The notes beneath the pieces are model-generated. The model searched no databases and was not told the DNA's origin. It worked only from the letters and a program-made list of their open reading frames with translations. This document shows, one piece after another, positions 44,565 through 52,868 of a DNA stretch of 64,000 bases (the stretch's first letter is position 1; every line of letters starts with the position of its first letter). The DNA lies in the NCBI RefSeq assembly GCF_024295805.1, contig NZ_JANCLX010000011.1, positions 155,876 through 219,875 on the forward strand, written 5' to 3'. The position numbers and the translations under genes were made by a program. The DNA comes from Streptomyces cucumeris. Its GTDB lineage: Bacteria; Actinomycetota; Actinomycetes; Streptomycetales; Streptomycetaceae.

Positions 44565-44580
44565 GTGACGAGCCTGTGAC
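44565..44580 (+). promoter_or_regulatory. AfsQ1-type binding box in the afsQ1-sigQ spacer
   Basis: GTGAC-GAGCCT-GTGAC fits the published AfsQ1 recognition pattern GTnAC-n6-GTnAC exactly. It is 120 bases before the sigQ start and 58 bases from the afsQ1 start, as expected for control of sigQ and autoregulation. Confidence 0.8.
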
Positions 44581-44700
44581 AGTCGACAGACAGCGCGATG
44601 AAACTGGCCCGGCAGAGTCATCTGTGCACCGGGGCGGTACACCGGCCGGAGCAACCAGAACCAGACCGGACGGACCGGCTCCACCGACGGGGGGCGCGAG

Positions 44701-45471
44701 ATGAGCACACTGCACTTCACTACCACCAGCGCAGTTCGCACACGCCTTCACGACGCCGGCCGGAGCCACGAGAAGTCCGGTGCCGTGAGCGGGCGGGGGT
44801 GCGCTCGCGGCGCCGGGCGTCAGCGGCCTCCTTACATGGTGGCCATTGACGCGAAGACGGAGGCCGAGGGGGACACCGGCGGCCTCGGGGGGCACGGGGG
44901 AAACGGGGGCGGCTCGTACGGGGAGGCAATGGGGGAGCGGCGCGCTGCGTCGGAGGCGGAGTTCACCGCCTACGTCCAGGAGCGCCGCGCCTCCCTGTAC
45001 GCCACGGCCTACCACCTGACCGGAGACCGGTTCGAGGCCGAGGACCTGCTGCAGAGCGCGCTGTTCTCGACCTACCGGGCCTGGGACCGGATCAGTGACA
45101 AGGCGGCGGTCGGCGGCTATCTGCGGCGGACCATGACCAATCTGCACATCAGCGCCTGGCGGCGCCGCAAGCTCAACGAGTACCCGACGGAGGAGCTGCC
45201 GGAGACGGCGGGCGACCAGGACGCGATGCGCGGCACCGAGCTGCGCGCCGTGCTGTGGCAGGCCCTGGCCCGGCTCCCCGAGCTCCAGCGCACGATGCTC
45301 GTCCTGCGGTACTACGAGGGCCGTACGGACCCGGAGATCGCGGACATACTGAACATAAGCGTCGGAACGGTCAAGAGCAGTATCTGGCGGTCGCTGCGGC
45401 GGCTGCGCGAGGACGAAGCCCTCAGCTTCGGCCGCGACGAAGAGGAGTCCTTCGGCGAACTGGTCGCCTGA
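44701..45471 (+). CDS. sigQ: RNA polymerase sigma factor SigQ (ECF/SigE-family)
   Basis: A 256-residue sigma-70 family factor. Region 2: YVQERRASLYATAYHLTGDRFEAEDLLQSAL, then FSTYRAWDRI and GYLRRTMTNLHISAWRRRK; region 4: RLPELQRTMLVLRYYEGRTDPEIADIL and SVGTVKSSIWRSLRRLRED. It is divergent from afsQ1 with an AfsQ1 box between, the arrangement of S. coelicolor sigQ. The first 80 residues are not part of the sigma domains and include a Gly-rich segment (EGDTGGLGGHGGNGGGSYGE); a start at the ATG at 44836 would remove half of it. The codons of this segment are G5-run rich, like the array downstream. Confidence 0.88.
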   Translation: MSTLHFTTTSAVRTRLHDAGRSHEKSGAVSGRGCARGAGRQRPPYMVAIDAKTEAEGDTGGLGGHGGNGGGSYGEAMGERRAASEAEFTAYVQERRASLYATAYHLTGDRFEAEDLLQSALFSTYRAWDRISDKAAVGGYLRRTMTNLHISAWRRRKLNEYPTEELPETAGDQDAMRGTELRAVLWQALARLPELQRTMLVLRYYEGRTDPEIADILNISVGTVKSSIWRSLRRLREDEALSFGRDEEESFGELVA

Positions 45472-45890
45472 CGGCGGCGGGAGATCGAAGGCGGGGGAAA
45501 ACGGGGGAACACGGGGGAAAGTACGGGGGATCGGGGGAAAACGGGGGAACCGGGGATCGGGGGATCCGCGGGAGAGTACGGGGGACACGGGGGAGCACGG
45601 GGGAACAAGTGCGGGACCGGAGGGCCGGGGGGTCCATCCGGTCCCGCTCGCATGTGTGCGGGTTCGCGTGCCTGATGCGCCGAGGGAATTCCGGGTTCCA
45701 GAAATCGCGGCAATTGCCTTTCCCTTGTTTCACTATTGTCGGTCGGGCAAAAACGCCAAGTGCGCTGCTAACGTCTTTCGCGTCGCCGCGGCGGCCCGGA
45801 ATTCTGGTGGTGGAATGCCGCTGTGAAGGTGTGGCCGACCGTGGGCGGAAAAGGCTCTGTTGTGTATCCCCCGCTTAATTGGAGGCTCAC
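45472..45890. other. Intergenic region with G-tract array and promoter of a small secreted protein
   Basis: This 419-base spacer has two parts. The first (45493-45603) is a dense array of five-G runs, listed separately. The second (about 45640-45890) is markedly less GC-rich, with segments such as GGCAATTGCCTTTCCCTTG and a possible -10 TAACGT near 45768, and ends with the ribosome site of the small secreted protein gene. Frames crossing the G array on either strand are low-complexity and not genes. Confidence 0.6.
45493..45603 (+). repeat. G5-tract array with G-quadruplex potential
   Basis: Within 111 bases there are twelve G-runs of three or more, ten of them exactly five Gs, spaced by short A/C-containing linkers. 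Units read roughly as CGGGGGAAMA or ACGGGGGAAC. It starts 21 bases after the sigQ stop. The RNA or the non-template strand could form several G-quadruplexes. Confidence 0.85.
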
Positions 45891-46124
45891 ATGAAGAAGA
45901 CCCGACGCGCGAAGGCGCTCGCCGTGGCCGCCGTCGCCACGGCCGCCGTCGCCCTGCCGGTGGCCATGGCGAACACGGCCTCGGCCGAGACCCGTCTGCT
46001 CCCGCACTGGACCAACTCCTACCTCGAGTGCCAGACGCTGGGCAACAAGTTGGCTCAGCAGGGTGAGCTCACCGGGTTCAACTGTGTGCCGCACGGCGAC
46101 GCGGTCATCATGTACCCCTGGTAA
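45891..46124 (+). CDS. Small secreted two-cysteine peptide
   Basis: A 77-residue precursor. The ATG has GGAGG five bases upstream. The signal peptide (KKTRRAKALAVAAVATAAVA) is cleaved near ASAE, leaving about 45 residues with exactly two Cys (LECQTLGN and GFNCVPHG) that probably form one disulfide, and an aromatic end (VIMYPW). It looks like a small extracellular peptide of the type common and uncharacterised in Streptomyces. A bidirectional hairpin follows. Confidence 0.7.
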   Translation: MKKTRRAKALAVAAVATAAVALPVAMANTASAETRLLPHWTNSYLECQTLGNKLAQQGELTGFNCVPHGDAVIMYPW

Positions 46125-46167
46125 ATCAGCCATTCGGCGGTCCTTTCCGGCCGCGGGCTGAATACCA

Positions 46168-46201
46168 CGGCGGAGCGTCCCGATTCCGGGGCGCTCCGCC
46201 G
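46168..46201. terminator. Hairpin between the secreted peptide gene and the uridine-kinase-like gene
   Basis: CGGCGGAGCG (46168-46177) pairs with 46192-46201, with TCCC/GGGG extending the stem around a six-base loop. Positioned to end both convergent transcripts. Confidence 0.8.
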
Positions 46202-46241
46202 TCGTTTTATGCGAGGGGTCTTCTCGGGGTGTCCGGAAAAC

Positions 46242-46874
46242 TCAGGTCCTGACCCCCGCGGGCCGCCGGCCCGCCACGGCCGCCGCCGCTATCCGGCCCA
46301 GGGCCGCGTCCCGGTCGCAGGCGTACGCGCCCAGCGCCGTCTGCCGCGCCACGATGCCGCGCTCCGACCGCATCAGCCGCCAGCCCCTTCGCACCAGATA
46401 CGACGCCGACTTGCGGCCCTCCCGCAGATCGCGCAGCAGCCGCCGCCGGAACGTGGTCGAGGGACGGCCCCGCAGACAGATCGCGTCCGCCAGCAGTCCC
46501 AGCTCCCGGCACCGCCCGATGATGTCCGCCGCGAAGATCCCCTCGGCCACGAACAGCGGGGTCCGCCCGATGTGCAACGGCTCCGCGCCCACGCGGGAGC
46601 TGGAGGCGATGTCGTACACCGGCACGGTCGTCCGCGACGTATGGCACAGCTCCTCGACCGCCGCCACCGCCGCGTCCGCGTCCCAGGAGAGCGGGGAGTC
46701 CCAGTCGGTGCTCCCGTCCTCCGCCAGCTTGGGGAGGGTCGGGTCGTCGCCCTCCTTGTAGAAGTCGTCGAGGTTCAGCACGGGCAGCCCGGTGCGGGCC
46801 GCGAGCGAGGACTTGCCGGAGCCGGACGGACCGGTCAGCAGGACGACACGGGCGGGGGCGGGATGGAAGGTCAC
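46242..46874 (-). CDS. Uridine kinase-like P-loop protein
   Basis: A 210-residue P-loop NTPase from the GTG at 46874. VVLLTGPSGSGKSSLAART is the Walker A region; LPVLNLDDFYKEGDDPTLP, DWDSPLSWD and VPVYDIASSSRVG follow in the order seen in uridine kinases, which phosphorylate uridine or cytidine. The adjacent nucleoside catabolic genes support a salvage role, but it has diverged from classical Udk and the substrate is not certain. No copy of the nucleoside palindrome precedes it. Confidence 0.8.
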   Translation of the reverse strand: MTFHPAPARVVLLTGPSGSGKSSLAARTGLPVLNLDDFYKEGDDPTLPKLAEDGSTDWDSPLSWDADAAVAAVEELCHTSRTTVPVYDIASSSRVGAEPLHIGRTPLFVAEGIFAADIIGRCRELGLLADAICLRGRPSTTFRRRLLRDLREGRKSASYLVRRGWRLMRSERGIVARQTALGAYACDRDAALGRIAAAAVAGRRPAGVRT

Positions 46875-46952
46875 GGAAGACCAGTGTGGCGTATGGCGCC
46901 GCCCCTGTGACCTCCCGGGTCCGGACAAATGCGGCGGGGCGGATGTGATGTG

Positions 46953-46995
46953 CACCGGCCCCCGCATCCTCGGACGGGAGGAGCGGGGGCCGGTG
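46953..46995 (-). terminator. Hairpin ending the deoC operon
   Basis: Thirteen-base perfect arms CACCGGCCCCCGC (46953-46965) and its complement (46983-46995). It is about 50 bases past the stop of the second aldehyde dehydrogenase gene (read on the minus strand) and before the uridine-kinase-like gene. GCCGGTGA is repeated in tandem just beside it. Confidence 0.75.
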
Positions 46996-47044
46996 GGCCG
47001 GTGAGCCGGTGAGCCGGTGGGGTCGGACGCCCCTCGGACGTCCG

Positions 47045-47914
47045 TCAGACGCCCATGGGGTGCCAGACCGTCTTGGTCTCCAGGAACGACAGCATCCGGC
47101 GGGTGCCGGGGTCGGCCGTCCAGTCCACAGCCTGTGGACGGACGACCCGCTTGAGGTTCTCCGCCGCGGCCGCCTCGAGTTCGGCGGCGAGCTCGGGCGC
47201 CGCGCCGGTGAGGTCGAACGCGTTCACGTCCTGGTGCGAGGCGAGCGGGGCCGCGATCTCGGCGGTGCGGCCGGAGAGCACGTTGACCACGCCGCCCGGC
47301 AGATCGGAGGTGGCCAGCACCTCGCCCAGGGAGAGCGCGGGCAGCGGACGGTCCTCGCTGCCGACGACCACCGTGGTGTTACCGGTGACGATCGCCGGCG
47401 CGATCACCGAGACCAGGCCGAGGAAGGACGAGTCCTGCGGGGCCAGGACCGCGACGACCCCGGTGGGTTCGGGGCTGGAGAGGTTGAAGTACGGCCCCGC
47501 GACCGGGTTGGCGGATCCGGCGATCTGGGCGACCTTGTCGGACCAGCCCGCGTACCAGACCCAGCGGTCGACCGCCGCGTCCACCTGGGCGCCCGCCTTG
47601 GACTTGGAGAGCCCCTCGGCGTCGGCCACCTCGCGGACGAACTGCTCGCGGCGGCCCTCCAGCATCTCGGCCACGCGGTAGAGGATCTGGCCGCGGTTGT
47701 AGGCCGTGGCTCCCGACCAGCCGCCGAACGCCTTGCGAGCGGCCACCACGGCGTCCCGGGCGTCCTTGCGGGACGCCTGCGGGGCGTTGGCCAGCCAGCG
47801 GTCCTTTGCGTCGGTCACCTCGTACACCCGCCCGCTCTCGGACCGGGGGAACTTGCCCCCGACGAACAGCTTGTAGGTCTTGAGCACGGACAGTCGCTCA
47901 CTGCGGTCAGACAT
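47045..47914 (-). CDS. Truncated aldehyde dehydrogenase-like protein (no catalytic Cys domain)
   Basis: A 289-residue protein that resembles only the NAD-binding half of aldehyde dehydrogenases (FVGGKFPRSESGRVYEV near the start, GVVAVLAPQDSSFLGLVSVIAPAIVTGN in the Rossmann part) and lacks the catalytic-Cys domain; normal members have about 480 residues. The ending LETKTVWHPMGV is intact, so this is a genuine short form. Its start overlaps the stop of the full-length aldehyde dehydrogenase by eight bases. Full plus partial ALDH modules in series are the make-up of the ALDH16 family, so this is probably the second half of a split ALDH16-like enzyme. Confidence 0.85.
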   Translation of the reverse strand: MSDRSERLSVLKTYKLFVGGKFPRSESGRVYEVTDAKDRWLANAPQASRKDARDAVVAARKAFGGWSGATAYNRGQILYRVAEMLEGRREQFVREVADAEGLSKSKAGAQVDAAVDRWVWYAGWSDKVAQIAGSANPVAGPYFNLSSPEPTGVVAVLAPQDSSFLGLVSVIAPAIVTGNTTVVVGSEDRPLPALSLGEVLATSDLPGGVVNVLSGRTAEIAAPLASHQDVNAFDLTGAAPELAAELEAAAAENLKRVVRPQAVDWTADPGTRRMLSFLETKTVWHPMGV

Positions 47915-49364
47915 CGAGGTACGCCTCCAGGCCGTGGCGACCGCCCTCGCGGCCGTAGCCCGACTCCTTGTAGCCGCCGAACGGCGAGGTGGGGTCGAAC
48001 TTGTTGAACGTGTTGGACCACACCACCCCGGCGCGGAGCCGGCTCGCCATCCACAGGATCCGCGAACCCTTCTCCGTCCAGATCCCGGCGGAGAGGCCGT
48101 AGGGGGTGTTGTTGGCCTTGGCGACGGCCTCTTCGGGGGTGCGGAAGGTCAGCACGGACAGCACCGGGCCGAAGATCTCCTCGCGGGCGATCCGGTGGGC
48201 CTGTGTCACGCCGGTGAACAGCGTGGGCGCGAACCAGAAGCCGGAGCCGGGCAGTTCGCAGTCCGGGGCCCAGCGCTCGGCGCCCTCGGCCTCGCCCGCC
48301 TCGGCGAGCGTGCGGATACGGGCGAGCTGCTCGGCCGAGTTGATCGCGCCGACATCGGTGTTCTTGTCCAGCGGATCGCCCACGCGCAGCGTCCGCATCC
48401 GGCGCTTGAGGGCGTCCAGCAGCTCGTCCTGGACCGACTCCTGGACCAGGAGGCGGGAGCCCGCACAGCAGACATGGCCCTGGTTGAAGAAGATCCCGTT
48501 GACGATGCCCTCGACCGCCTGGTCGATCGGCGCGTCATCGAAGACGATGTTGGCCGCCTTGCCGCCCAGTTCGAGGGTGACCTTCTTCGACGTCCCCGCC
48601 ACGGTGCGGGCGATGGCCTTGCCGACCTCGGTGGAACCGGTGAAGGCCACCTTGTCGATCCCCGGGTGGCCGACCAGCTCGGCGCCGGTGGCGCCGTCGC
48701 CGGTGATGATGTTGACCACGCCCTTGGGCAGTCCGGCCTGACGGCAGATGTCCGCGAAGAACAGGGCGGAGAGCGGTGTCGTCTCGGCGGGCTTGAGCAC
48801 CACCGTGTTGCCCGCGGCGAGGGCCGGGGCGATCTTCCACGCCAGCATCAGCAGCGGGAAGTTCCACGGGATGACCTGACCGGCCACGCCCAGCGGCCGG
48901 GGGTCGGGGCCGTAGCCCGCGTGGGCCAGCTTGTCGGCCCAGCCCGCGTAGTAGAAGAAGTGCGCCGCGACCAGCGGGAGGTCGGCGTCCCGGGACTCGC
49001 GGATCGGCTTGCCGTTGTCCAGGGACTCCAGCACGGCCAGTTCGCGTGAGCGCTCCTGGATGACACGGGCGATCCGGAACAGATACTTGGCGCGCTCCGA
49101 ACCCGGCAGGGCGGACCAGCTCTCGAACGCCTTGCGGGCGGACTTCACCGCGCGGTCGACGTCCTCGGCCGTGGCCTGGGCGACCTCGGAGAGCACCTCC
49201 TCGGAGGAGGGCGAGATGGTCTTGAAGACCTTGCCGTCGGCCGCCTCGGTGAACTCGCCGTTGATGAACAGCCCGTAGGAGGGGGCGATGTCGACGACGG
49301 ACCGGGACTCGGGTGCGGGTGCGTATGCGAAGGTCATGGGCTTCGTGGGAGTCGTGGGTGCCAT
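47907..49364 (-). CDS. Aldehyde dehydrogenase
   Basis: A 485-residue NAD(P)-dependent aldehyde dehydrogenase. VIPWNFPLLMLAWKIAPALAAGNTVVLKPAE (cofactor site), VTLELGGKAANIVF (general-base Glu) and FNQGHVCCAGSRLLVQ (catalytic Cys) are all present. It starts seven bases after deoC and overlaps the short ALDH-like gene. Since the DeoC reaction releases acetaldehyde, the likely role is oxidation of that acetaldehyde to acetate, finishing deoxynucleoside breakdown. Confidence 0.93.
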   Translation of the reverse strand: MAPTTPTKPMTFAYAPAPESRSVVDIAPSYGLFINGEFTEAADGKVFKTISPSSEEVLSEVAQATAEDVDRAVKSARKAFESWSALPGSERAKYLFRIARVIQERSRELAVLESLDNGKPIRESRDADLPLVAAHFFYYAGWADKLAHAGYGPDPRPLGVAGQVIPWNFPLLMLAWKIAPALAAGNTVVLKPAETTPLSALFFADICRQAGLPKGVVNIITGDGATGAELVGHPGIDKVAFTGSTEVGKAIARTVAGTSKKVTLELGGKAANIVFDDAPIDQAVEGIVNGIFFNQGHVCCAGSRLLVQESVQDELLDALKRRMRTLRVGDPLDKNTDVGAINSAEQLARIRTLAEAGEAEGAERWAPDCELPGSGFWFAPTLFTGVTQAHRIAREEIFGPVLSVLTFRTPEEAVAKANNTPYGLSAGIWTEKGSRILWMASRLRAGVVWSNTFNKFDPTSPFGGYKESGYGREGGRHGLEAYLDV

Positions 49365-49371
49365 GGGTGTC

Positions 49372-50376
49372 TCAGTCCACCGTCATGTAGTCGGGACCGG
49401 AGTAGTGGCCGGTGCGGAGCTTCTGGCGCTGCATCAACAGGTCGTTGAGCAGACTGGAGGCGCCAAAGCGGAACCAGTCGGCCGTCAGCCACTCCTCGCC
49501 CAGCGTCTCGTTGACCATCACCAGGTACTTGATGGCGTCCTTGGAGGTGCGGATGCCGCCCGCGGGCTTCACGCCCACCTGCACCCCGGTGGCGGCGCGG
49601 AAGTCGCGCACGGCCTCCAGCATCAGCAGGGTGACCGGCGGGGTGGCGTTCACCGCCACCTTGCCGGTGGAGGTCTTGATGAAGTCGGCCCCGGCCAGCA
49701 TCGCCAGCCAGGACGCCCGGCGGACGTTGTCGTAGGTCTGGAGCTCACCGGTCTCGAAGATGACCTTCAGATGGGCCGCGCCGCCGTCCGGGCGGGCGCA
49801 CGCCTCCTTCACCTGCTTGATCTCCTCGAAGACGTCGAGGTAGCGGCCGGAGAGGAAGGCGCCGCGGTCGATCACCATGTCGATCTCGTCCGCCCCTGCG
49901 GCCACCGCGTCCCGGGTGTCCGCCAGCTTCACCGGCATCGCGGCGCGGCCGGAGGGGAAGGCGGTGGCGACGGCGGCGACGTGGATGTCGCTCCCGCTCG
50001 CGGAGGCCAGCGCCTCCTTGGCGGTCGCGACCATGTCGCCGTAGACGCAGATCGCCGCGACCTTGGGGACCGTACGGTCGGTGGGGTCGGGGTGGGCCCC
50101 CTTCGCGCACAGCGCCCGGACCTTGCCCGGGGTGTCCGCGCCCTCCAGGGTCGTCAGGTCGATCATCGAGATCGCCAGGTCGATGGCGTACGCCTTCGCC
50201 GTGGTCTTGATCGAGCGGGTGCCGAGGGTCGCGGCGCGCACCTGGAGGCCGACCGCGTCGACGCCCGGCAGGCCGTGCAGGAAGCGGCGCAGCGCGCCGT
50301 CCGAGGCGGTCACGTCCGCCATGGACGCGAGTCGCTCCGCGGCCTCTTTGCCGTATGCGGGAACTGTGCTGGGCAT
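49372..50376 (-). CDS. deoC: Deoxyribose-phosphate aldolase
   Basis: A 334-residue class I aldolase that splits 2-deoxyribose-5-phosphate into glyceraldehyde-3-phosphate and acetaldehyde. The barrel is recognised by AICVYGDMVATAKEAL, DEIDMVIDRGAFLSG, KVIFETGEL, GADFIKTSTGKVAVNATP (Schiff-base Lys) and GVKPAGGIRTSKDAIKYL. The ATG at 50376 was chosen because TATGCT on the reverse strand (50394-50389) and the exact nucleoside palindrome (50396-50407) lie just upstream; a longer frame to 50535 would bury both. First gene of an operon with two ALDH genes. Confidence 0.96.
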   Translation of the reverse strand: MPSTVPAYGKEAAERLASMADVTASDGALRRFLHGLPGVDAVGLQVRAATLGTRSIKTTAKAYAIDLAISMIDLTTLEGADTPGKVRALCAKGAHPDPTDRTVPKVAAICVYGDMVATAKEALASASGSDIHVAAVATAFPSGRAAMPVKLADTRDAVAAGADEIDMVIDRGAFLSGRYLDVFEEIKQVKEACARPDGGAAHLKVIFETGELQTYDNVRRASWLAMLAGADFIKTSTGKVAVNATPPVTLLMLEAVRDFRAATGVQVGVKPAGGIRTSKDAIKYLVMVNETLGEEWLTADWFRFGASSLLNDLLMQRQKLRTGHYSGPDYMTVD

Positions 50377-50395
50377 GGTCACCAGGTGAGCATAT

Positions 50396-50407
50396 CTACG
50401 CGCGTAG
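50396..50407. promoter_or_regulatory. Nucleoside-regulon palindrome upstream of deoC
   Basis: Exact CTACGCGCGTAG, 20 bases before the deoC start and directly beside its probable -10 element (TATGCT on the minus strand), a typical repressor position. Confidence 0.8.
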
Positions 50408-50512
50408 CAGATGTCACCCCCGGGGGTGGGGATCCTTCGGGGGTCTGTTGCGGAAGGCGGGTCCTTCGCTCCGGGGTCCGGTGCCGCGGGGGCGTGGTGC
50501 ACAATCGGGCGC

Positions 50513-51238
50513 ATGACGAGCCCGGATGACTCCACCTCTGACTCGGCCCGCGACTCGGGTCGCGACCCGAGTCGCGACCCGGCCCCCGCGCCGGGTCCGG
50601 ACGCGGCCCCGCAGTCCTCGGACGACGGCCAGGAGGGCGCCTTCGCCGACCGCGTCTACCGGTCCCCGGCCGGTATCGCCGGCGGGGTGCTGCTGCTCGC
50701 GGTCGGCGCCTGGCTCGGCATCGACGCGATGATCCGAGGCGAGGGTCGGACGCCCTGGCTGGCCCTGGCCGGGCTGCTGTTCGCGGTGCCGGTCGTCATC
50801 GCCTTCACCGTCCGCCCCGCCGTCTACGCGGGCGCGGACCGGCTGCTGGTCCGCAACCCCTTCCGCACCATCACCCTGCCGTGGGCCTCGGTCGACGCGC
50901 TGCGCGCGGGCTACACCAGCGAGGTGCTGGCCGCCGGGGGCAAGTACCAGTTGTGGGCGATCCCCGTCTCCCTGCGCCAGCGCAAGCGAGCCGCACGGCG
51001 TCAGGCCCGGTCCGCCGCCGAGGACCCCTACAGCCGCACCTCCGCCCATGTCGCCGTCGACACCCACGAGGACCGGCGCGCGCCGTCCGACGCGGCGATC
51101 GGTGACCTGCGGGAGATGGCCGAGCTCAACGCGGGGCGGGACGGTGCGCAGGGGGCTCCTGAGATCCGCTGGGCGGTCGAGGTCATCGCACCGGCGGTGG
51201 CGGGGGCCGTACTGCTGGTGATCATGCTGGCCATCTAG
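50513..51238 (+). CDS. PH-domain-containing membrane protein
   Basis: A 241-residue protein with an acidic, Asp/Ser/Arg-rich cytoplasmic leader, two adjacent helices (GIAGGVLLLAVGAWLGIDAM and LALAGLLFAVPVVIAFTV), a bacterial PH-like domain (ADRLLVRNPFRTITLPWASVDALRAGYTS) and a C-terminal helix. Domains of this type occur in small envelope proteins of unknown role. The ATG at 50513 follows CACAAT by seven bases, indicating a leaderless transcript. A 26-base perfect palindrome lies in codons 13-21. Confidence 0.8.
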   Translation: MTSPDDSTSDSARDSGRDPSRDPAPAPGPDAAPQSSDDGQEGAFADRVYRSPAGIAGGVLLLAVGAWLGIDAMIRGEGRTPWLALAGLLFAVPVVIAFTVRPAVYAGADRLLVRNPFRTITLPWASVDALRAGYTSEVLAAGGKYQLWAIPVSLRQRKRAARRQARSAAEDPYSRTSAHVAVDTHEDRRAPSDAAIGDLREMAELNAGRDGAQGAPEIRWAVEVIAPAVAGAVLLVIMLAI

Positions 51239-51346
51239 GGCCGGTGGGGTGCGCTCGGCGTCGGCCGCCTTCCGGAGGTCGATGTGTCTGCCGGGGAGGT
51301 CCACGTGGGGATCACAGCCGCCGGCCGACTCTCCAACGAGTGGCGA

Positions 51347-52714
51347 TCAGGTCGCGGCCAGGAACTCGACAGCCCGCTCATCCAGCTCAGCGGCACATCG
51401 CACACCGCGGGCCCGAAAACGAGCGAGATCACTACGCATCCGCTTCACGGCCTTGCGGGTGCGGACGGACCGCACACCGTTCATATGGTCCATCGCCGTG
51501 TTCCAGGTCGCGCACGCCTGCTCGATACCGCCGCCCTTGAGCTGCATCTCGGCGCTCGCCACCAGGTCGAGGGCGACGATCCGTGCATAGGCGGCTGGGC
51601 GAGACGCGGCGGCCCGCGCGTACTGCTCCGCTGCCGCCTTCCGATCGCCCAACGTCTCGTAGACCTTGGCATTGCGCGAGTAGACCGACGCAGCAGGCGG
51701 ACCCCAGGCAAGAGCCCAGAACGGTACTTCGTCCCCACAGTCAGCCGACAGGAGGGCACGGGCCCGCTCGGCCTCAGCAATGGCCGCCTGCCTCCGCCCG
51801 GACTTGGCCAGGGTGTGGGCATGCACGACGCGGAAGAGCGCTTCTGTCTGCACATCGACCTTGCCCTTCGCATGGTTCAGCCCGGTCTCGGCCAGAGCCT
51901 GGCAGTGCTCGGGCCTGTGCAGCTTGAGTCCTTGCATGGCCATCGTGCGCATCACGAACCCATCGTGCCCGGCAACGCCGGACTCGACTGCGAGCGCGTA
52001 GGACTGAAGGTAATAGCGCTGAGCCAGGCCCTGCTGTCCTGCGTCATAGGACTTCCAGCCGAGCAGGTGCACGCCGCGGCTGGCGGCAGAAAGCATGTGC
52101 TGGCGAATCTCGTCGGTTCGGAAACGGCCTCGGCACAGCGGGGCGACGTCGTCGCGAAGGTATTGCACCAGGGCACTGCGCCCGTGCTGTCCACCGTGGC
52201 GTTCATCCATCTCGGAGAAAAGGCGCACCATGTCGCGGACCGCAGCAACTTCCGCCATGCCGATGGTCTGGCCCGTGCGGGCGGCGGCGGTGCGCTCGGC
52301 AATCTCTTGTACATACGACAGCGGGAGGCCGGCGGCGGCGACCGAGTAGGCGGACGTGGTGAGGAAGCGGCGCCGGTCCAATTCGTGCCTCCACATTGGC
52401 AGCAGGGTGTCCAATGGATCCTGGTTGATGGACAGTCCCAGGCTGTCGTCTTCCCCTTGGTGCGGTGCGAGGCCCAGATCGTGAAGGGTCAGCAGGCGGC
52501 CGAGCCGACGGGACAAGGCTACGGCGAGATAGCGGCCGGTATCGCGTGCGGGGACTGCGCCGCGCATCCAGTGGTCGATGTTCGACTTGTTGGTCCGTAA
52601 TAACTTCCCGCACTCGGCGGCTACGGCGCGTACCTCCTTGGCCAGGGACTCATACGTGAGCCCGGACTCGGCGACGAGGCTCGTCAGCTGCTGATTCGGC
52701 GTGCGCTTGGTCAT
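51347..52714 (-). CDS. XRE-type regulator with TPR-like C-terminus (lasso cluster)
   Basis: A 455-residue Streptomyces-type regulator. The N-terminus (TKRTPNQQLTSLVAESGLTYESLAKEV, then NKSNIDHWMRGAVPARDTG) is a divergent helix-turn-helix; RRRFLTTSAYSVAAAGLPLS follows, and the rest is helical with repeats such as YYLQSYALAVESG, typical of TPR-like sensing domains. The ATG at 52714 gives this layout; the frame is open further but without domain content. It is divergent from the lasso precursor gene, so it may control that cluster. Codon use here and in the cluster is a little less GC-biased than in the flanking core genes. Confidence 0.8.
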   Translation of the reverse strand: MTKRTPNQQLTSLVAESGLTYESLAKEVRAVAAECGKLLRTNKSNIDHWMRGAVPARDTGRYLAVALSRRLGRLLTLHDLGLAPHQGEDDSLGLSINQDPLDTLLPMWRHELDRRRFLTTSAYSVAAAGLPLSYVQEIAERTAAARTGQTIGMAEVAAVRDMVRLFSEMDERHGGQHGRSALVQYLRDDVAPLCRGRFRTDEIRQHMLSAASRGVHLLGWKSYDAGQQGLAQRYYLQSYALAVESGVAGHDGFVMRTMAMQGLKLHRPEHCQALAETGLNHAKGKVDVQTEALFRVVHAHTLAKSGRRQAAIAEAERARALLSADCGDEVPFWALAWGPPAASVYSRNAKVYETLGDRKAAAEQYARAAASRPAAYARIVALDLVASAEMQLKGGGIEQACATWNTAMDHMNGVRSVRTRKAVKRMRSDLARFRARGVRCAAELDERAVEFLAAT

Positions 52715-52868
52715 GAGTACCTGCCCCGTATACCCGATATACCGCTCGGCCTGCCCGACACCGTACCGCCAACCCTCTGAACTGGGTTGACTGTTTGTCA
52801 GGGCCAGGGGGTCGGGGAAAAACGTGGCTCCCCCGGCCTCGGCTGCAGGGCCAGGTACCACGTCCACA

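Noticed and set aside
45312..45733. Minus-strand frames with PPxFSP repeats over the G-tract array
   Set aside because: Produced by reading the CCCCC runs; no start signal or homology. The DNA repeat itself is the feature.
46983..47020. Tandem GCCGGTGA units considered as a regulatory repeat
   Set aside because: They adjoin the arm of the terminator hairpin and have only three units; probably local slippage.
52787..52800. TTGACT with TGAC-N5-GTCA as the lasso precursor promoter
   Set aside because: A good -35 and small palindrome, but no -10 at proper spacing; not strong enough to list as a promoter.
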